Shown here: positions 10,620-53,199 of the stretch, piece by piece
How positions within the stretch are numbered: the stretch's first letter is position 1
How the letters are laid out: the number at the start of each line of letters is the position of its first letter
Assembly: GCA_911728435.2 (NCBI GenBank)
Contig: OU452200.1
Coordinates: 34,177,715 to 34,241,714 of the forward strand
DNA length: 64,000 nucleotides
Reading direction: 5' to 3'
Source of the DNA: Apoderus coryli
Lineage: Eukaryota > Arthropoda > Insecta > Coleoptera > Attelabidae
Program-made: the position numbers and the translations under genes
Notes under the pieces: generated by a model
Told to the model about the DNA's origin: nothing
The model's database searches: none
The model's input: the letters and a program-made list of their open reading frames with translations, nothing else

Positions 10620-11111
10620 AGGCGGGTTTAGCCAACTAATAATGCATAATGCATAATTTTAGTGCATAATGGATAATTTTTAAAACATGGCATTTACATG
10701 TACCTGTTTATACAACGAATAGTGTATAATTCATAATTTTCAACTTTATGCTCTAAATTATGCAAAAAATATCACTACGCATGCGCCGCAAATAAATTAT
10801 AAACACTTACATAACCTCAATTTACAAAATAAACTAAATAATAATTGAAAATGTGATAATTAACAGAATTTTTAATTTGAAAGCTATTAAAACATAAATA
10901 AGTCCAACACAAAGTAAAAGCATTATCTTTAAAGACAATGGTAATAGGTTAACCTGCTGTCTAGTCAATTGTCACTTTTCGCTTTATGCATAAAAGTTAT
11001 GAGTTGTATAAACACCTATATTTTGTTGTGAATTATCGATTATACACTATGTATTGAGCATTATTCTTTATGCATTACGCACTATCCATTATTAGTTGGC
11101 TAAACCCGCCT
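10620..11111. mobile_element. PIF/Harbinger-like MITE, copy 1 (492 bp)
   Basis: The ends AGGCGGGTTTAGCCAACTAA and its reverse complement are near-perfect, and the 3-bp direct repeat ATA flanks them. The interior is rich in the TGCATTATGCAT theme. No coding frame is seen. It is the same family as 11277-11804 but in opposite orientation. Confidence 0.7.
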
Positions 11112-11276
11112 ATAGTCTAATAGATATATTATTTATTAGACTGACCATATTATGTCGTGAAGTTTTAGGTATTATAACAATACGAGTTATTCTTTCGTAG
11201 TGATTGATCTGAATAAGTGATTGTTATTAAATCGAATATTTGGCGAAACCGAAAGCACAGCTAATACACACAATTA

Positions 11277-11804
11277 AGGCGGGTTTAGCCAACTAATAAT
11301 GGATAGTGCATAATGCATAAAGAATAATGCTCAATACATAGTGCATAATCGATAAATCACAACAAAATATAGGTGTTTATCCAACTCATAACTTTTATGC
11401 ATAAAGCGAAAAGTGACAATTGACTAGACAGCAGGTTAACCTATTACCATTGTCTTTAAAGATAATGCTTTTACTTTGTGTTGGACTTATTTATGTTTTA
11501 ATAGCTTTCAAATTAAAAATTCTGTTAATTATCACATTTTCAATTATTATTTAGTTTATTTTATAAATTGAGGTTATGTAAGTGTTTATAATTTATTTGC
11601 GGCGCATGCGTAGTGATATTTTTTGCATAATTTAGTGCATAAAGTTGAAAGTTCCCAACTTTATGCATTATGCATTATGAACGAAAATTATGAATTATAC
11701 ACTATTCGTTGTATAAACAGGTACACGTATATGCCATGTTTTAAAAATTATCCATTATGCACTAAAATTATGCATTATGCATTATTAGTTGGCTAAACCC
11801 GCCT
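11277..11804. mobile_element. PIF/Harbinger-like MITE, copy 2 (528 bp), inverted relative to copy 1
   Basis: It has the same termini as the copy at 10620-11111 and is flanked by the 3-bp direct repeat TTA, consistent with the TWA targets of PIF/Harbinger. Its interior is the reverse complement of copy 1 with small indels, so two independent insertions in opposite directions lie about 165 bp apart. Confidence 0.72.
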
Positions 11805-11807
11805 TTA

Positions 11808-13368
11808 GCTGTGCCGAACGATCATCTTTTTTCAGATTGTCTTTCACTTAACCTCGAAAACTTGTGAAAACAACTAAATCTGTTCTGAAATCTGGAAAAT
11901 TATTTCTTCCACCATTATTATCGATGTTTTAAACTTTTACAATTTAGTCGTTTGATTGGAAATCATATTCCAAGAATTCGAAATTATTATCTCTCAATAC
12001 TCAATACTTTTAGAGGTTAACTGTTAACTGCATGAACTAACCGGTACCTAGCGGGTGATCAGTAAGCAGCAAGGGGGGTAGGAATTTTAATCAGTCGGAT
12101 CACCAGTGGTAGAAGTGACCGATGTCGAAAGAAAGCACAATTCTCAGATTGTTCACTTAGTTCAGTGCGAAAGTATAACCAAATAATATGCTGCTATTGC
12201 GTTAAATTAGCTACTGTGTTACTAAAACATCTAAGCATTCGACAAGAAATTAACAGCGCTTTAAAATATACATGCACATTAAGGGCGTAGGTGTTAGTCG
12301 TCCCAACACTCGATCAAGAACTATTAAAAAAAATGGAGTTAATGTTGAAAGGTTTCACAGACTTTTTCATTCCAAATTCATTCACTTTGATATCTACGCC
12401 TCTACACCTCAAGCACCCATTTTTAAATGTACCTGCTTAATTTATATTGTGTTGTACGTAAGTATAGAGAAAAAGTATTCCATTTCATCATGTACAACGT
12501 GATTCACGGTGGATGGTTGGCTAGGCGTTTTTTGAAAATGCAACTGAGGGGACATTTGGCACCTTACATTTTCTTAGCTGTCTATCAATCTAAGATATAT
12601 GGCATACTCAACTTGAAAAAATGACAGTAGGTACCTATATTTCTAATACACGAAAAGTCTATGAGGCAAGTTAAGTAATAATTCTACTAATAAAGAAAAA
12701 ACGGGACATTTTTTTTGCTTCCTAACTGAATAAACTGAGCCTCGCACAACTTCCGGGTATATACCTACATACCTATTTTCAACATCAACTAACTAAAGTA
12801 GAAATACGTTTGTTTACTTTAACACTACCTAAGGTGCAATCTAAGCAAAATAAATATTTTAGCAGTTGGCGATTGTCCAAAAAAAAGTGTAAGTGTGTAT
12901 TTTACAGCTTGTACATGAATCATATAATATAAACTCTATCATATACGAAATTCGGAAGTTTACATAACTTCTCTAAAGTTTCCTATATTTCCGCATCATT
13001 ACTTTTCCGGCCAAAGACGAATTAGCTGAGCGACTAAATGAAAGATAAATAGAAATTCGTAACATCACATACACACAGAGACAGTGGCGTAACTGCAATA
13101 GTTTCATCAAATTAAATCCTCCCGTCTTTATGCCAATAAAAACTTCTGTTAGAATAACAATACAATTTATATTTGAAGTGATGCATTTTAATATCTATGG
13201 CTTCTTGGTGTTTAAAAATGTTAGTCTCATTGATATTAAAAGTACCGACTTCTTACAGAATGTTTTTTTTTTAAGGAAAACGGCTTTACATGATTTATCT
13301 ATTAGCCACACGTTACTGAATGTATTAGAGTAGAATATCTAGGCCGGTTCTGTGACACAGGATGGCAG
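11808..13368. other. No gene supported
   Basis: Short open frames at 12272-12502 and 12427-12624 have no domain signature or splice context that I can support. Confidence 0.45.
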
Positions 13369-13369
13369 G

Positions 13370-13529
13370 TTTACCATCGCGCGAAGAAGTGGATTGCTAC
13401 GGCTACCATTGCGCGAAGAAGTGGATGGCTATGGTTACCATTGCGCGAAGGAGTGGATGGTTATGGTTACCATTGCGCGAAGAAGTGGATGGTTATGGTT
13501 ACCACCGCGCGAAGAAGTGAACTTATACA
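13370..13529 (+). repeat. Minisatellite, 32-bp unit, about five copies
   Basis: The block TACCATTGCGCGAAGAAGTG recurs at 13372 (variant), 13404, 13436, 13468 and 13500, an exact 32-bp spacing. Because 32 is not a multiple of three, each unit is read in a different frame. The open frame across it (13352-13591) is therefore a by-product of the repeat, not a gene. A CAGGGTGT transposon-end-like motif follows at about 13531. Confidence 0.85.
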
Positions 13530-13591
13530 GGGTGTCACATAGGGTGTTACATCTCAAAAATATTAGAAAGAATCGCGAAAATATGCGATAA

Positions 13592-14845
13592 AATTAGTGG
13601 TGAGTGGTGGATAAATAATGGAAGTGTAGCGATAAAGTTCTCTTGAAGAAATTTGGAACGAAGCTCAGCTTGATATACCTATTTGTTGTATTTATATGTT
13701 TCTGCTAAAATTATTTTATTTTGGTTTGAGTTTCTTGCACTAATTGTGCACGGCTCCTTCTGATTGATTTACAGCTTTCTCACAATCTCCATATCAGAGT
13801 GCCAAACTCTATAACGATCGGAATGAAGACTTACATTTTACGTTAATCTTCACAAAGTTTTCCGTTGTCTTGCAGTCTATCCGCAACTAGAGAGACAAAT
13901 CGAAGTGGTATCGTCTAAACCTGAGCAAAAAGAAAGCTGAGGGTGTCTCCCAACGAAGATGACTTTCCATAATTCGTTTTCACTATTACGCTGAAGAGCG
14001 GATAAAGGCAAAGTTTGCATGGTGGATGGATTTTGTTGCTTTCGAACTAACTGGTTCTCATCAGTATGGCGAAGAAGCCATATAGCATGGAATAAAATGA
14101 GTGGGGTTCGTATTTCCTAAGGGGCGAGGCAACGACCAACGCTTTTTGCGGTTTCGTGCTGTGCTGGTAAGTTTTGCCACGTCAGCAGAGCTATTAGTTG
14201 TAAGCAAAATACTTTGGACAAAATTTAGGACCGACAGAACAGAAAGACAGACGATACGAACTAGACGTAAAAATCAAATAAAGAAAATATAATCAAATTG
14301 TAATTTGTTTTTGATTGAAGAAGTTACAATAGAAAAACAATATAAAACGAACCCATTATGAAATTGATGGAATATTAGAAGTTCACAAAAAGAATATATT
14401 ACACCATTACACCAGATCGGCAAATTTGCAAAACAGATTGTCTACTTCGAATATTTTTTAAGGGATTTTTTCCTCATAAACCACGGAACACATTGACTAT
14501 TTCCAAAGGGGGTATTTTATAAACATAGATTCATTGATCCTATATATGGCCAACCCCCCTACACAGGTGTGGCGACTTCTTCCAGCTATTTAAACGGCAC
14601 GGGGTGAAGTGAAACATTCTTTTAAAGTTAATTCGATTCTCTTTACAAACATGTAATTTGTTGAAATTTTCGCCTTTCGGGGGTTACTTCACTAGATGCT
14701 ACCACTATTCATTGACAATGGGCTTCTAGACAGGTAGATTTAGTTTTATAACTGATCTCATAAAAAAGTGTGTGAAAGGTGTGTTATATTTATTTAATTT
14801 CATGCCTTTACCTTTTAAAATCCCTAAGAATACAACTAAACTGGT
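13592..14845. other. No gene supported
   Basis: Mixed AT-rich and moderately GC DNA. I see no convincing coding frame or repeat structure. Confidence 0.4.
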
Positions 14846-15480
14846 ATGGTAATGCCAAAGGGAACTTGGGGCCTTGGCGGACGACAACGTAGGGTCAACC
14901 TAGTGTGGGTCCCGGGGCTGTCAGGAATCGAAGGCAACGAGAGAGTGAATTTGCTAGCTAGACATGCCTCTGAAACCTCATATAATGGCCTGGAGCATGC
15001 GCTGGGCTTGTCTAATAGAACGGCGTGGGAACTCGTGAGGCACTGGGCCAAAAGCAAGCACCGGGGATATTGGAAAACATGTTCCTAAGCAGGAACTGGT
15101 ACAATAACTAAAATCACTGGAAAATTACTAACATTAAGCAGAAGGCAGTTGCGAGTAACTATAGGACTCCCAACCCATGAGCAACCACCTACATAAGATG
15201 GGGCTGTATAACGGGAACCTGCAAAGTAGATTATGTAATGGGGCAGTTGAAACAGCTTACCATGTGATATGTGACTGCGTGTAGCCTTACAATGAAGGCG
15301 ACACGCTATTTTTGGGCATGCACTTATTGCGCCGTCAGATATTGACACCCAACACAACGGTACTCCACAAGTTAGTGGAGAGCACAGGGTTGTTGGAATT
15401 GGTGGCATAAAATACGGGGACTTTTCACAATCAGCCCATGAGGATGCAGTGAAACGGCTGTCCTAGGTGGAATGGACCCT
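14846..15480 (+). pseudogene. LINE ORF2 C-terminal relic: RNase H and downstream region
   Basis: The frame from 14846 encodes an RNase H segment typical of R1/LOA/I-like LINEs: VNLVWVPG-SGIEGNERVN-LARHAS, followed by TAWELVRHW. After a stop near 15087 the homology continues in pieces: LSRRQLRV-IGLPT, then ETAYHVICDC, the usual zinc-binding-like tail of these proteins. Stops and frame changes show it is dead. Everything upstream (endonuclease, reverse transcriptase) is missing, as in a 5'-truncated insertion. Confidence 0.75.
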
Positions 15481-15943
15481 TTCCAAAAAAAACCCTTTAG
15501 GTTTAAATCAGTGTACTCTTGACTCCCGTGCCATGTAAGATTCTCTTGTAGGAGGATGATTTTATATCAATGAATGTAGCTAGGGTTTCCCGAAAGAAAA
15601 AAAATTACGGAGGATAAAAATTAATAATCACAACAAATTAAGATTTAAAAAAAATCTCTTGGACCGGACAACGAGAATTGTAAATAATCGAATTTTAATT
15701 CATAATTTTTTTTTGTCTATGAACCTAATTGTTACGCCACTGCAGAAATTTTGTAGCTCTGTGGGAGCTTAATCGTGACGAGGAGTTAATAATACGATAT
15801 CGCCTTTTGGTGTACTTTCGTTATTATTATTTGTGATATAAATCTACAAAGTTCTTCTATAAGTTGTTGATGGATTTGACAGGGTTTGTAATGATATAGA
15901 AAATTGATTTGTATAGCTAAATTATAAATTGTTCAATTCTTGT

Positions 15944-47195
<31,252 letters not shown>

Positions 47196-47420
47196 AATAA
47201 ACCGTGCCCGTGTGGCACTGTGCCCGCCACACCGAAACGCAAATCTGTACTGGTGGCGCGCGTTGGAAAGTCGGATGTACGATGGAAAATGGAAAGTATA
47301 GATAGAGTGGAGGATGGCAGAGTGGAATAGAGTATATAGAGCAAGCGAGAGAAGGGTGAGCTGTAATACAGTGGTGGAGTCTCGGGAATTGATATAGAAT
47401 TTTTCTGGGGTACTTTCAAT
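47196..47420 (-). promoter_or_regulatory. KCTD 5'UTR/promoter candidate
   Basis: The ~80 bp upstream of the ATG is GC- and CpG-rich compared with the window (GCGCGCGTTGG, GTGCCCGCCACACCG). I see no clear TATA box or upstream splice acceptor, so the transcription start is not placed. Confidence 0.3.
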
Positions 47421-47510
47421 ATATTCTTTTATTTAACTAAAGTTATGTTGAAGATTTGAATAGTAATTATACCAATTTGGCTTTAGTTTTATGAAGATAA
47501 TCTATCTATA

Positions 47511-48723
47511 AGGTTTTCCAATAGGGATGATTTGATTTTGAAGCGACGTTGCGGTTATTTGTAATATGTCATGATCTGTCATTTGTTTGTCATTGTATTC
47601 AGTAGTGTTTACAAATTCATCATGGAGAGATATACGCAAGAACAACGTTTACAAATTGTTCAGTTTTATTAGCAAAATAATCGTTCTGCAATTGCAACTT
47701 TTCGTGCGCTTTTGCCATTTTATGGTCGTAATAATCGTCCAAGTGTGGTCGCTATTCGTCGAATTGTTGAAAATTTTGAGCGTACATTTTCTTTACATAA
47801 TGTTCAAGTGCCAATAAGACAAAGAACCGCCCGAAGTAATGCAAATATTGCTGCCATTCAAGCAAGTGTTGCTGAAGACTGCAATTTGTCGATTCCAAGA
47901 CGTTCTCAACAATTGGGACTCTCTCCAAGCACAACCTGGCGGATTTTGAGAAAGGATTTGAGTTTGCATTGTTCTCACTCAAGAACTGAAGCCATTGGAC
48001 CACCGTAAACGTCGTGAATTTGCTAATTTTGCCTTGGAACAACTTGAAAACGATAACGATTTTTTTAAGAAAATCATCTTCTCCGATGAGGCACACTTTC
48101 ATCTGAGTGGTGCGGTAAATAAACAAAACTGGCGATTCTGGTGCGAAGAAAATCCACAAATTATTCATGAAAAACCATTACATTCACCTAAATTGACAGT
48201 TTGGTGTGGTTTTTGGTCTGGTGGAATCATCGGTCCGTACTTCTTTCGAAATGATGCTGGTAACACCGTTACTGTAAATGGAGAGTTCGATGATAACCAA
48301 CTTTTTATGCCCGATTTTGGAAGAAGTTGATCTTGACAACATTTGGTTCCAGCAAGACGGGGCTACGTGCCACACAGCAAATGCAACAATTGAATTATTG
48401 CGGGAAAAGTTTGGAGATTCGATTATTTAAAGAAATTGTGATATTGAATGGCCTCCAAGAAGTTGTTTTCGACTATTCTTGTGGGGTTATTTGAAGTCGT
48501 TGGTCTTTCGAAATAAACCAGACTCTCTTCAAGCTTTACAAGTCAATATCGAACGTGCCATTCATGACATACGACTTAATTTAGTCGAAAAAGTGGTCGA
48601 AAATTGGTTTCATCGAATTCGTTCCTGCAGAAGAAGTCGTGGAGGCCATTTGAATGACGTTTTATTTAGAACTTAATTGTGTTTTTTTTAAAGAAATCAT
48701 ATCACTCTTATTGGAAAACCCCA
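47511..48723 (+). mobile_element. DD41D (rosa-type) mariner-like element, full length but dead
   Basis: Terminal inverted repeats read AGGTTTTCCAATAGGGATGA on the left and, reversed, GGGGTTTTCCAATAAGAGTG on the right, next to TA dinucleotides. The length of 1.2 kb and a transposase reading frame spanning the middle fit a full-length element. It inserted ~100 bp upstream of the KCTD 5' region. Confidence 0.8.
47622..48676 (+). pseudogene. DD41D transposase, degenerate
   Basis: ATG at 47622 opens MERYTQEQRLQIVQFY and is followed by an in-frame TAG (47670). Then ALLPFYGRNNRPSVVAIRRI, RTARSNANIAAIQ, SIPRRSQQLGLSPSTTWRIL (helix-turn-helix part), a frameshift near 47985, KKIIFSDEAHFHLSG (first catalytic Asp), NKQNWRFWCEENPQ, TVWCGFWSGGIIGPYFF, a shift near 48300, and IWFQQDGATCHT (second Asp). 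At the third site WPPRSC runs directly into FRLFLWGYLKS: the residues holding the third Asp are deleted. It ends SRGGHLNDVLFRT. It is clearly inactive. Confidence 0.85.
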
Positions 48724-48744
48724 TATAAATACCTAACCCAACGT

Positions 48745-50115
48745 AGATTCTCATTTTAAGAAGATAATATTTTACATGCACTTCATTTAATACAGCAGGA
48801 TTTAACTTCACTTTCATTTTGGTCAAATAACCATAATTTAAAAATTAATCCCTCTAAAACCATAATGTTGGCATTCGGTAGGAACCAGTCATTTGTTGAG
48901 CGGGGTCTTACAGTTAGTGTCGATGACAGATCTATCGCATATTGAAGTTCGGCTAGGAATTTGGGAGTTGTAATGGATACCGATCTGCGTTTTTCAAGAC
49001 ATGTCACTAAGTGTATCAGTAAGGCTTATTCCGCTCTGAAAATGCTGTACCCTCACTGGCATAGTCTCACTATAAGTTTGAAAATAAAATGAACAGATGC
49101 ACTTGTTTTGAGTAATTTCAACTACTGTGATATTGTTTATTAAGGACAGATCAGTATCGTATACGAAGGGTCCAGAAATCTTGCTTAAGATACATATAGG
49201 GTATCCGAAAATTTAAGCCGATAAGTCACAAATTAATCTGTGGTTACCAACAAAAGATATACGATTTTATCAATGTGCCTGTTTTTACCATTCCTTATTA
49301 CTAAATAAACATCCCCCATATTTTTATCACAAGATAGGATTCAGATCCGATGTTCATAATCTTAATTTTAGGTTCAGACCTTGTTATTTGAGCGGTCCTT
49401 TTTTTTTTAATTATGTTACCTTTTTTATTTAAATTATCAAAATAACTGGCAATGTTGTAATAACAGAAGTAATAAAATCATCTTTACTATTATTTGGGTG
49501 TTTTGTTACTAAAAATTAATATCAAGTACCTATTAAAACCTTAGTTAGATATTAAAATATTTTTGACGGATCAGGAATAAAAGTTCCTGTGTTAATGAGG
49601 AGAAAATAAAATAAAAAAAATAAAATACTATTAAAATTAATTTTAGGTATTTAACATTTAAATCTGTCTGAAAATTATCAAAATATTTTGGGCGTACCTG
49701 GTATATAGGCATTCAACACACAACGTTTGTTATGAATGAGAAATATACTTTGCTGTGGCCTAAAGATATTCACGTGCCCAGTAGCACAGTATATTACGAG
49801 GCCAGTAGGTACAATACAGTTTTATTTAATAACTGTTGTAGCGTAGAGTGGCAACATCTATTGTTTGTTAGGGAACTACAGCTTTCACTGTTTGTGTAGA
49901 TATGTCTCTGCTGTTTTTGAGTATTAATATTGCCATAAGCGTTGACCATCTATGTTGTTTTATATATGTCTATGCTAGTATGTTAAACAATTGTTGGGTT
50001 AGAATATAATATCAGTTTTACTGCCTTCCAACCCTCTTTGCAGTGATTATTTTTTGTTTTTTAGTATATAATTGTTATACATATCTGCAAATAAACTCAG
50101 TATTATTATTATTTA
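48745..50115 (+). mobile_element. Decayed LINE related to the element at 50118-53192
   Basis: ORF2 fragments (48780-49430) are followed by non-coding sequence and an end ATAAACTCAGTATTATTATT near 50113, a typical LINE tail. It lies head-to-tail with the better preserved relative that begins just after it. Confidence 0.6.
48780..49430 (+). pseudogene. LINE ORF2 distal fragment
   Basis: Encodes, with stops and shifts, LSFWSNNHNLKINPSKTIML, RNLGVVMDTDLRFSRHVTKC, ALKMLYPHWHSL, and later pieces matching the YHKITYRSDVHNLNLR region of the LINE at 51440-52858. The catalytic part is missing. Confidence 0.7.
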
Positions 50116-50533
50116 CTAATGTCGATAGAGTTAAAGTACCTCAAGTGTCTTTAGAACAGTGGTACTCTTGTTGATTCGATCGATTTCTCTATGAAATTGA
50201 AAATAAGGGACAAAAGTCTTCAAGATAGATTCAATAGATTTTCCGGTGACAGTGCATCAGACATCCTTTTCAATCTTAATCCTAATGAGTCAAAATGTTT
50301 TTAAAGTTGTGACACTTTGGGTTATTGCATAAGTGATTATGTTAAACAGATACAGCTAAATTAAAATTAGAGCTGTTTTTGTACAAGAAATGTACATCTA
50401 GTTCTTAACTGCCGTGTGAATTGAGATTTACTACATCGGCCGCACAGGAGGCTACTGATCCCATTGATTGACCGTAAACTACATAACTATATAAGCGTTT
50501 ATTCAAGAATTTGAACATATTCTGTCTGGGCAT

Positions 50534-51436
50534 GTGGCTTCGGTGAATAATGTGATATGTGGTGGCGATGTAAATATAGATCTTTTCGACATAAATAGTA
50601 AAAAGAGTATCGATTTTCTGGAATGTATTGAGTGTTTTAATTTAAAACAAGTAGTGAGCAGTCCTACAAGGGTCACTGAGAGATCGTCGACACTGATTAA
50701 TGTCATTTTAATTTCAGATCAAATCGAGTCATATGATTGCGGTACCCTGGATGCTCCTAATATTTCAGATCATAGTTTAACCTTTTTTAACTTATTTTCA
50801 TTTCAGTTAACAGATAAAGTGACTACTTACACATCAAGAGGTCTTAAACATGTGGATAGGGGCCTAATTTTGGAATTACTACAATTAACGCCTCTTGATG
50901 ACATATACTATTTAGGTAATGTTGATGACAAGGTGATACTCCTAAATAGTTATCTTTTGCAATTATTTGATGTAGTTGCTCCAGAAAAAACATTTAATAG
51001 AAAACAAATAAATCAACCCTGGTGCACTTATACAATTAAAAAAATGATACAAATGAAAAATAGAGCTTTTAAGAAATATAAACAAACTAAAGATCTAACA
51101 GACTGGGAATATTATAAAACACTCCGTAATATTACTAATAATGCAGTTGCTCAAGAGAAAAAGAATTATTTGAACTTCTGCACTCAAAAGTTTAAAAATA
51201 ATAGTCGTGCTCTTTGGCAAAAATTAAATGAATTAGACATCCATTCAAAAAATAAACGTATAGAACTTCCTACGTCACTTAATGACCCAGGAAAAATTAA
51301 CAATTTCTTTTTACAATTTTCCTCTTATGAAGCTCCAGATAACGAATTAGTTTCTTTTTATAATGATAATAAAAAATGTAATTTTGAAGATCTGCTTGAA
51401 TTTAGATTAGTGGACCAGAATGATGTAGCTGATTAA
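50534..51436 (+). CDS. LINE ORF2: end of endonuclease domain and linker
   Basis: An open frame of 300 codons in the same frame as the following reverse transcriptase; only a single TAA (51434-51436) separates them. It has CGGDVNIDLFD (the DFN-like motif of APE-type endonucleases), PTRVTERSSTLINVIL and ISDHSLTFFNL (the SDH catalytic motif). The linker follows with QPWCTYTIKKMIQMKNRAFK and KNNSRALWQKLNEL. The start is not native: upstream endonuclease sequence is lost or decayed. Confidence 0.8.
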   Translation: MASVNNVICGGDVNIDLFDINSKKSIDFLECIECFNLKQVVSSPTRVTERSSTLINVILISDQIESYDCGTLDAPNISDHSLTFFNLFSFQLTDKVTTYTSRGLKHVDRGLILELLQLTPLDDIYYLGNVDDKVILLNSYLLQLFDVVAPEKTFNRKQINQPWCTYTIKKMIQMKNRAFKKYKQTKDLTDWEYYKTLRNITNNAVAQEKKNYLNFCTQKFKNNSRALWQKLNELDIHSKNKRIELPTSLNDPGKINNFFLQFSSYEAPDNELVSFYNDNKKCNFEDLLEFRLVDQNDVAD

Positions 51437-51439
51437 CTA

Positions 51440-52858
51440 TTGGCAATTAAATCTAGGGCAGTTGGGGCGGATAAGCTAGGGATAGATATGCTGCTTTTGT
51501 GCTGTCCTTATATATATCCCTTTATTACCCATATAATGAACTCTTGCATTTTGAAGTCCACATTCCCAGACATATGGAAAGTGTCAAAAGTTTTTCCTCT
51601 AGGAAAGAAGAAAGTAATTGGTGATTTAAGTGACTTGAGACCTATTTCGATCCTGCCTGCACTTTCTAAAGTTCTAGAAAAGATAATCTGTACTCAAATA
51701 AGAGAACATGTTAACAAATATAATATATTGCCCACTAGACAGTCTGGATTTAGAAAGGGTTACAGTTGTGTGACTGCCCTCTTGGACATTGTGGATGATT
51801 TGTTGCGTGACATTGATACGGGTGAGACTGTTTTGCTGACGCTTTTGGACTATTCCAAGGCATTTGATAAGATTAGTCATGACATCTTACTTGCCATTCT
51901 AAGTTATTCTGGTTTCTCTTTGACCTCAATCAAAATGTTAAAAAACTACCTTTCTAACCGATTTCAATACGTGGAGACAGATCGAGGTTGCTCCACTACA
52001 GATCAAGTCTGGCGTGGTGTGCCTCAGGGCTCAATATTAGGACCTCTTCTTTTTTGTATATATACATCAAATATCTTCGATAGTTTGCTTTATTCTACGC
52101 CATACTCTTACGCAGATGATACCCAAATTAAATTTTCTTTTAAATCATGTGATTTAAATATGGCATCTTTTTGCATCAATAGGGACCTTAAATCACTTGT
52201 ACAGGCTTCAGAGAAACACCATTTAAGTATAAATCCCTCTAAATCGAATGTTCTTGTGTTTGGTAAGGATCGAAAGGACGTGGAAGAAAGAATGATAATT
52301 TCAGTTAACGATGTCACCTTACCTTTCACTAATGTAGCAAAAAATTTGGGTGTAGAGCTTGACAATGAGTTGAGGTTTACCAGACATGTTACTAAATGTA
52401 TTGGCCGAGGTTATGCTAGTTTGAAATTATTGTACCCACACAGGCACATCTTGTCCACCGATTTAAAGATCCGTTTAACTGACATGCTTGTATTAAGCTT
52501 CAGGTATATTTATGGGATCAGAAAGTTTGAACCGGTAAGTTACAAATTAAGAGAGGCTGGCTGGCTCTCAATGGAAGAGAGAAGACTTCTTCATGCATCT
52601 TGTCTTTATCACTCAGTAATTTTATATAAGCACCCGCCATACCTTTACCATAAAATAACCTACAGGTCTGACGTTCACAATTTAAACCTCCGACATAGAG
52701 CTTTACTTTCACCTCCACATCATCGAACAACTATTTTTGAACGGTCCTTTACATATAATATTTACCTGACATATAATGGCATACCTTCTCATTTTAAAAC
52801 ATTAAGTGTATCTCAGTTTAAAAAACATTATAAGCGCTTTTTATTCTCTAGCCCCTGA
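51440..52858 (+). CDS. LINE ORF2: reverse transcriptase and C-terminal domain (472 codons)
   Basis: Continuous with the preceding frame except for one stop codon. Motifs in order: RAVGADKLGIDML (~10), VFPLGKKK, DLRPISILPALSK (~75), RQSGFRKGYSCVTA, LTLLDYSKAFDKISH (~135, catalytic Asp), GVPQGSILGPLLF (~195), SYADDTQIKF (~225, catalytic pair intact), LGVELDNELRFTRH (~300). The C-terminal domain has YRSDVHNLNLRHR and FERSFTYNIYLTYNGIP, ending at a natural stop. The TTG initiation is an artefact of the upstream nonsense codon. One point reversion would reopen ~770 codons, so this is among the youngest LINEs here. Confidence 0.88.
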   Translation: MAIKSRAVGADKLGIDMLLLCCPYIYPFITHIMNSCILKSTFPDIWKVSKVFPLGKKKVIGDLSDLRPISILPALSKVLEKIICTQIREHVNKYNILPTRQSGFRKGYSCVTALLDIVDDLLRDIDTGETVLLTLLDYSKAFDKISHDILLAILSYSGFSLTSIKMLKNYLSNRFQYVETDRGCSTTDQVWRGVPQGSILGPLLFCIYTSNIFDSLLYSTPYSYADDTQIKFSFKSCDLNMASFCINRDLKSLVQASEKHHLSINPSKSNVLVFGKDRKDVEERMIISVNDVTLPFTNVAKNLGVELDNELRFTRHVTKCIGRGYASLKLLYPHRHILSTDLKIRLTDMLVLSFRYIYGIRKFEPVSYKLREAGWLSMEERRLLHASCLYHSVILYKHPPYLYHKITYRSDVHNLNLRHRALLSPPHHRTTIFERSFTYNIYLTYNGIPSHFKTLSVSQFKKHYKRFLFSSP

Positions 52859-53199
52859 GTCTCTGCAGAATCAATCCCAATACAAAAAAAATACCTTCTT
52901 CCATTTTTCTTTGTTTCCCCTCTAACTGTAACTTTTTTTTTTCTCTCTCCACCTTCTTAGCTTTTCTCCACCTTCTTAGCTTGTACCTTTGTATTGTATA
53001 GTGTTGTTATTATACTTGTAGGGTCTAAAAAATTTATATAAGTTTTTACTGTCTTTTGGATCCTTTTTGTAGTCTTCAGTTTAAAATTTAGGTTTAGTTT
53101 TATTATGTTTTTCTTTTGTTTCTGTAACATAAGTTATGTGCTGTAATTCTGATTGCGACTACAAATAAAAGATTATTATTATTATTATTAAAGTCTACA

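Larger units (their letters stand above)
50118..53192 (+). mobile_element. Jockey-like LINE, nearly intact ORF2, 5'-truncated
   Basis: Endonuclease remnants start near 50500, the reverse transcriptase is complete, a 330-bp 3'UTR follows, and the tail CAAATAAAAG plus ATT repeats ends near 53192. A short duplication (CACCTTCTTAGCTTTTCTC) is present in the 3'UTR at about 52950. The 5' ~400 bp are decayed and partly unrecognisable. Confidence 0.8.

Noticed and set aside
12272..12624. Two overlapping open frames (76 and 65 codons)
   Set aside because: No domain, no splice context, composition as expected by chance.
13352..13591. Open frame of 79 codons
   Set aside because: It exists because of the 32-bp minisatellite, which rotates through all frames; no protein is implied.
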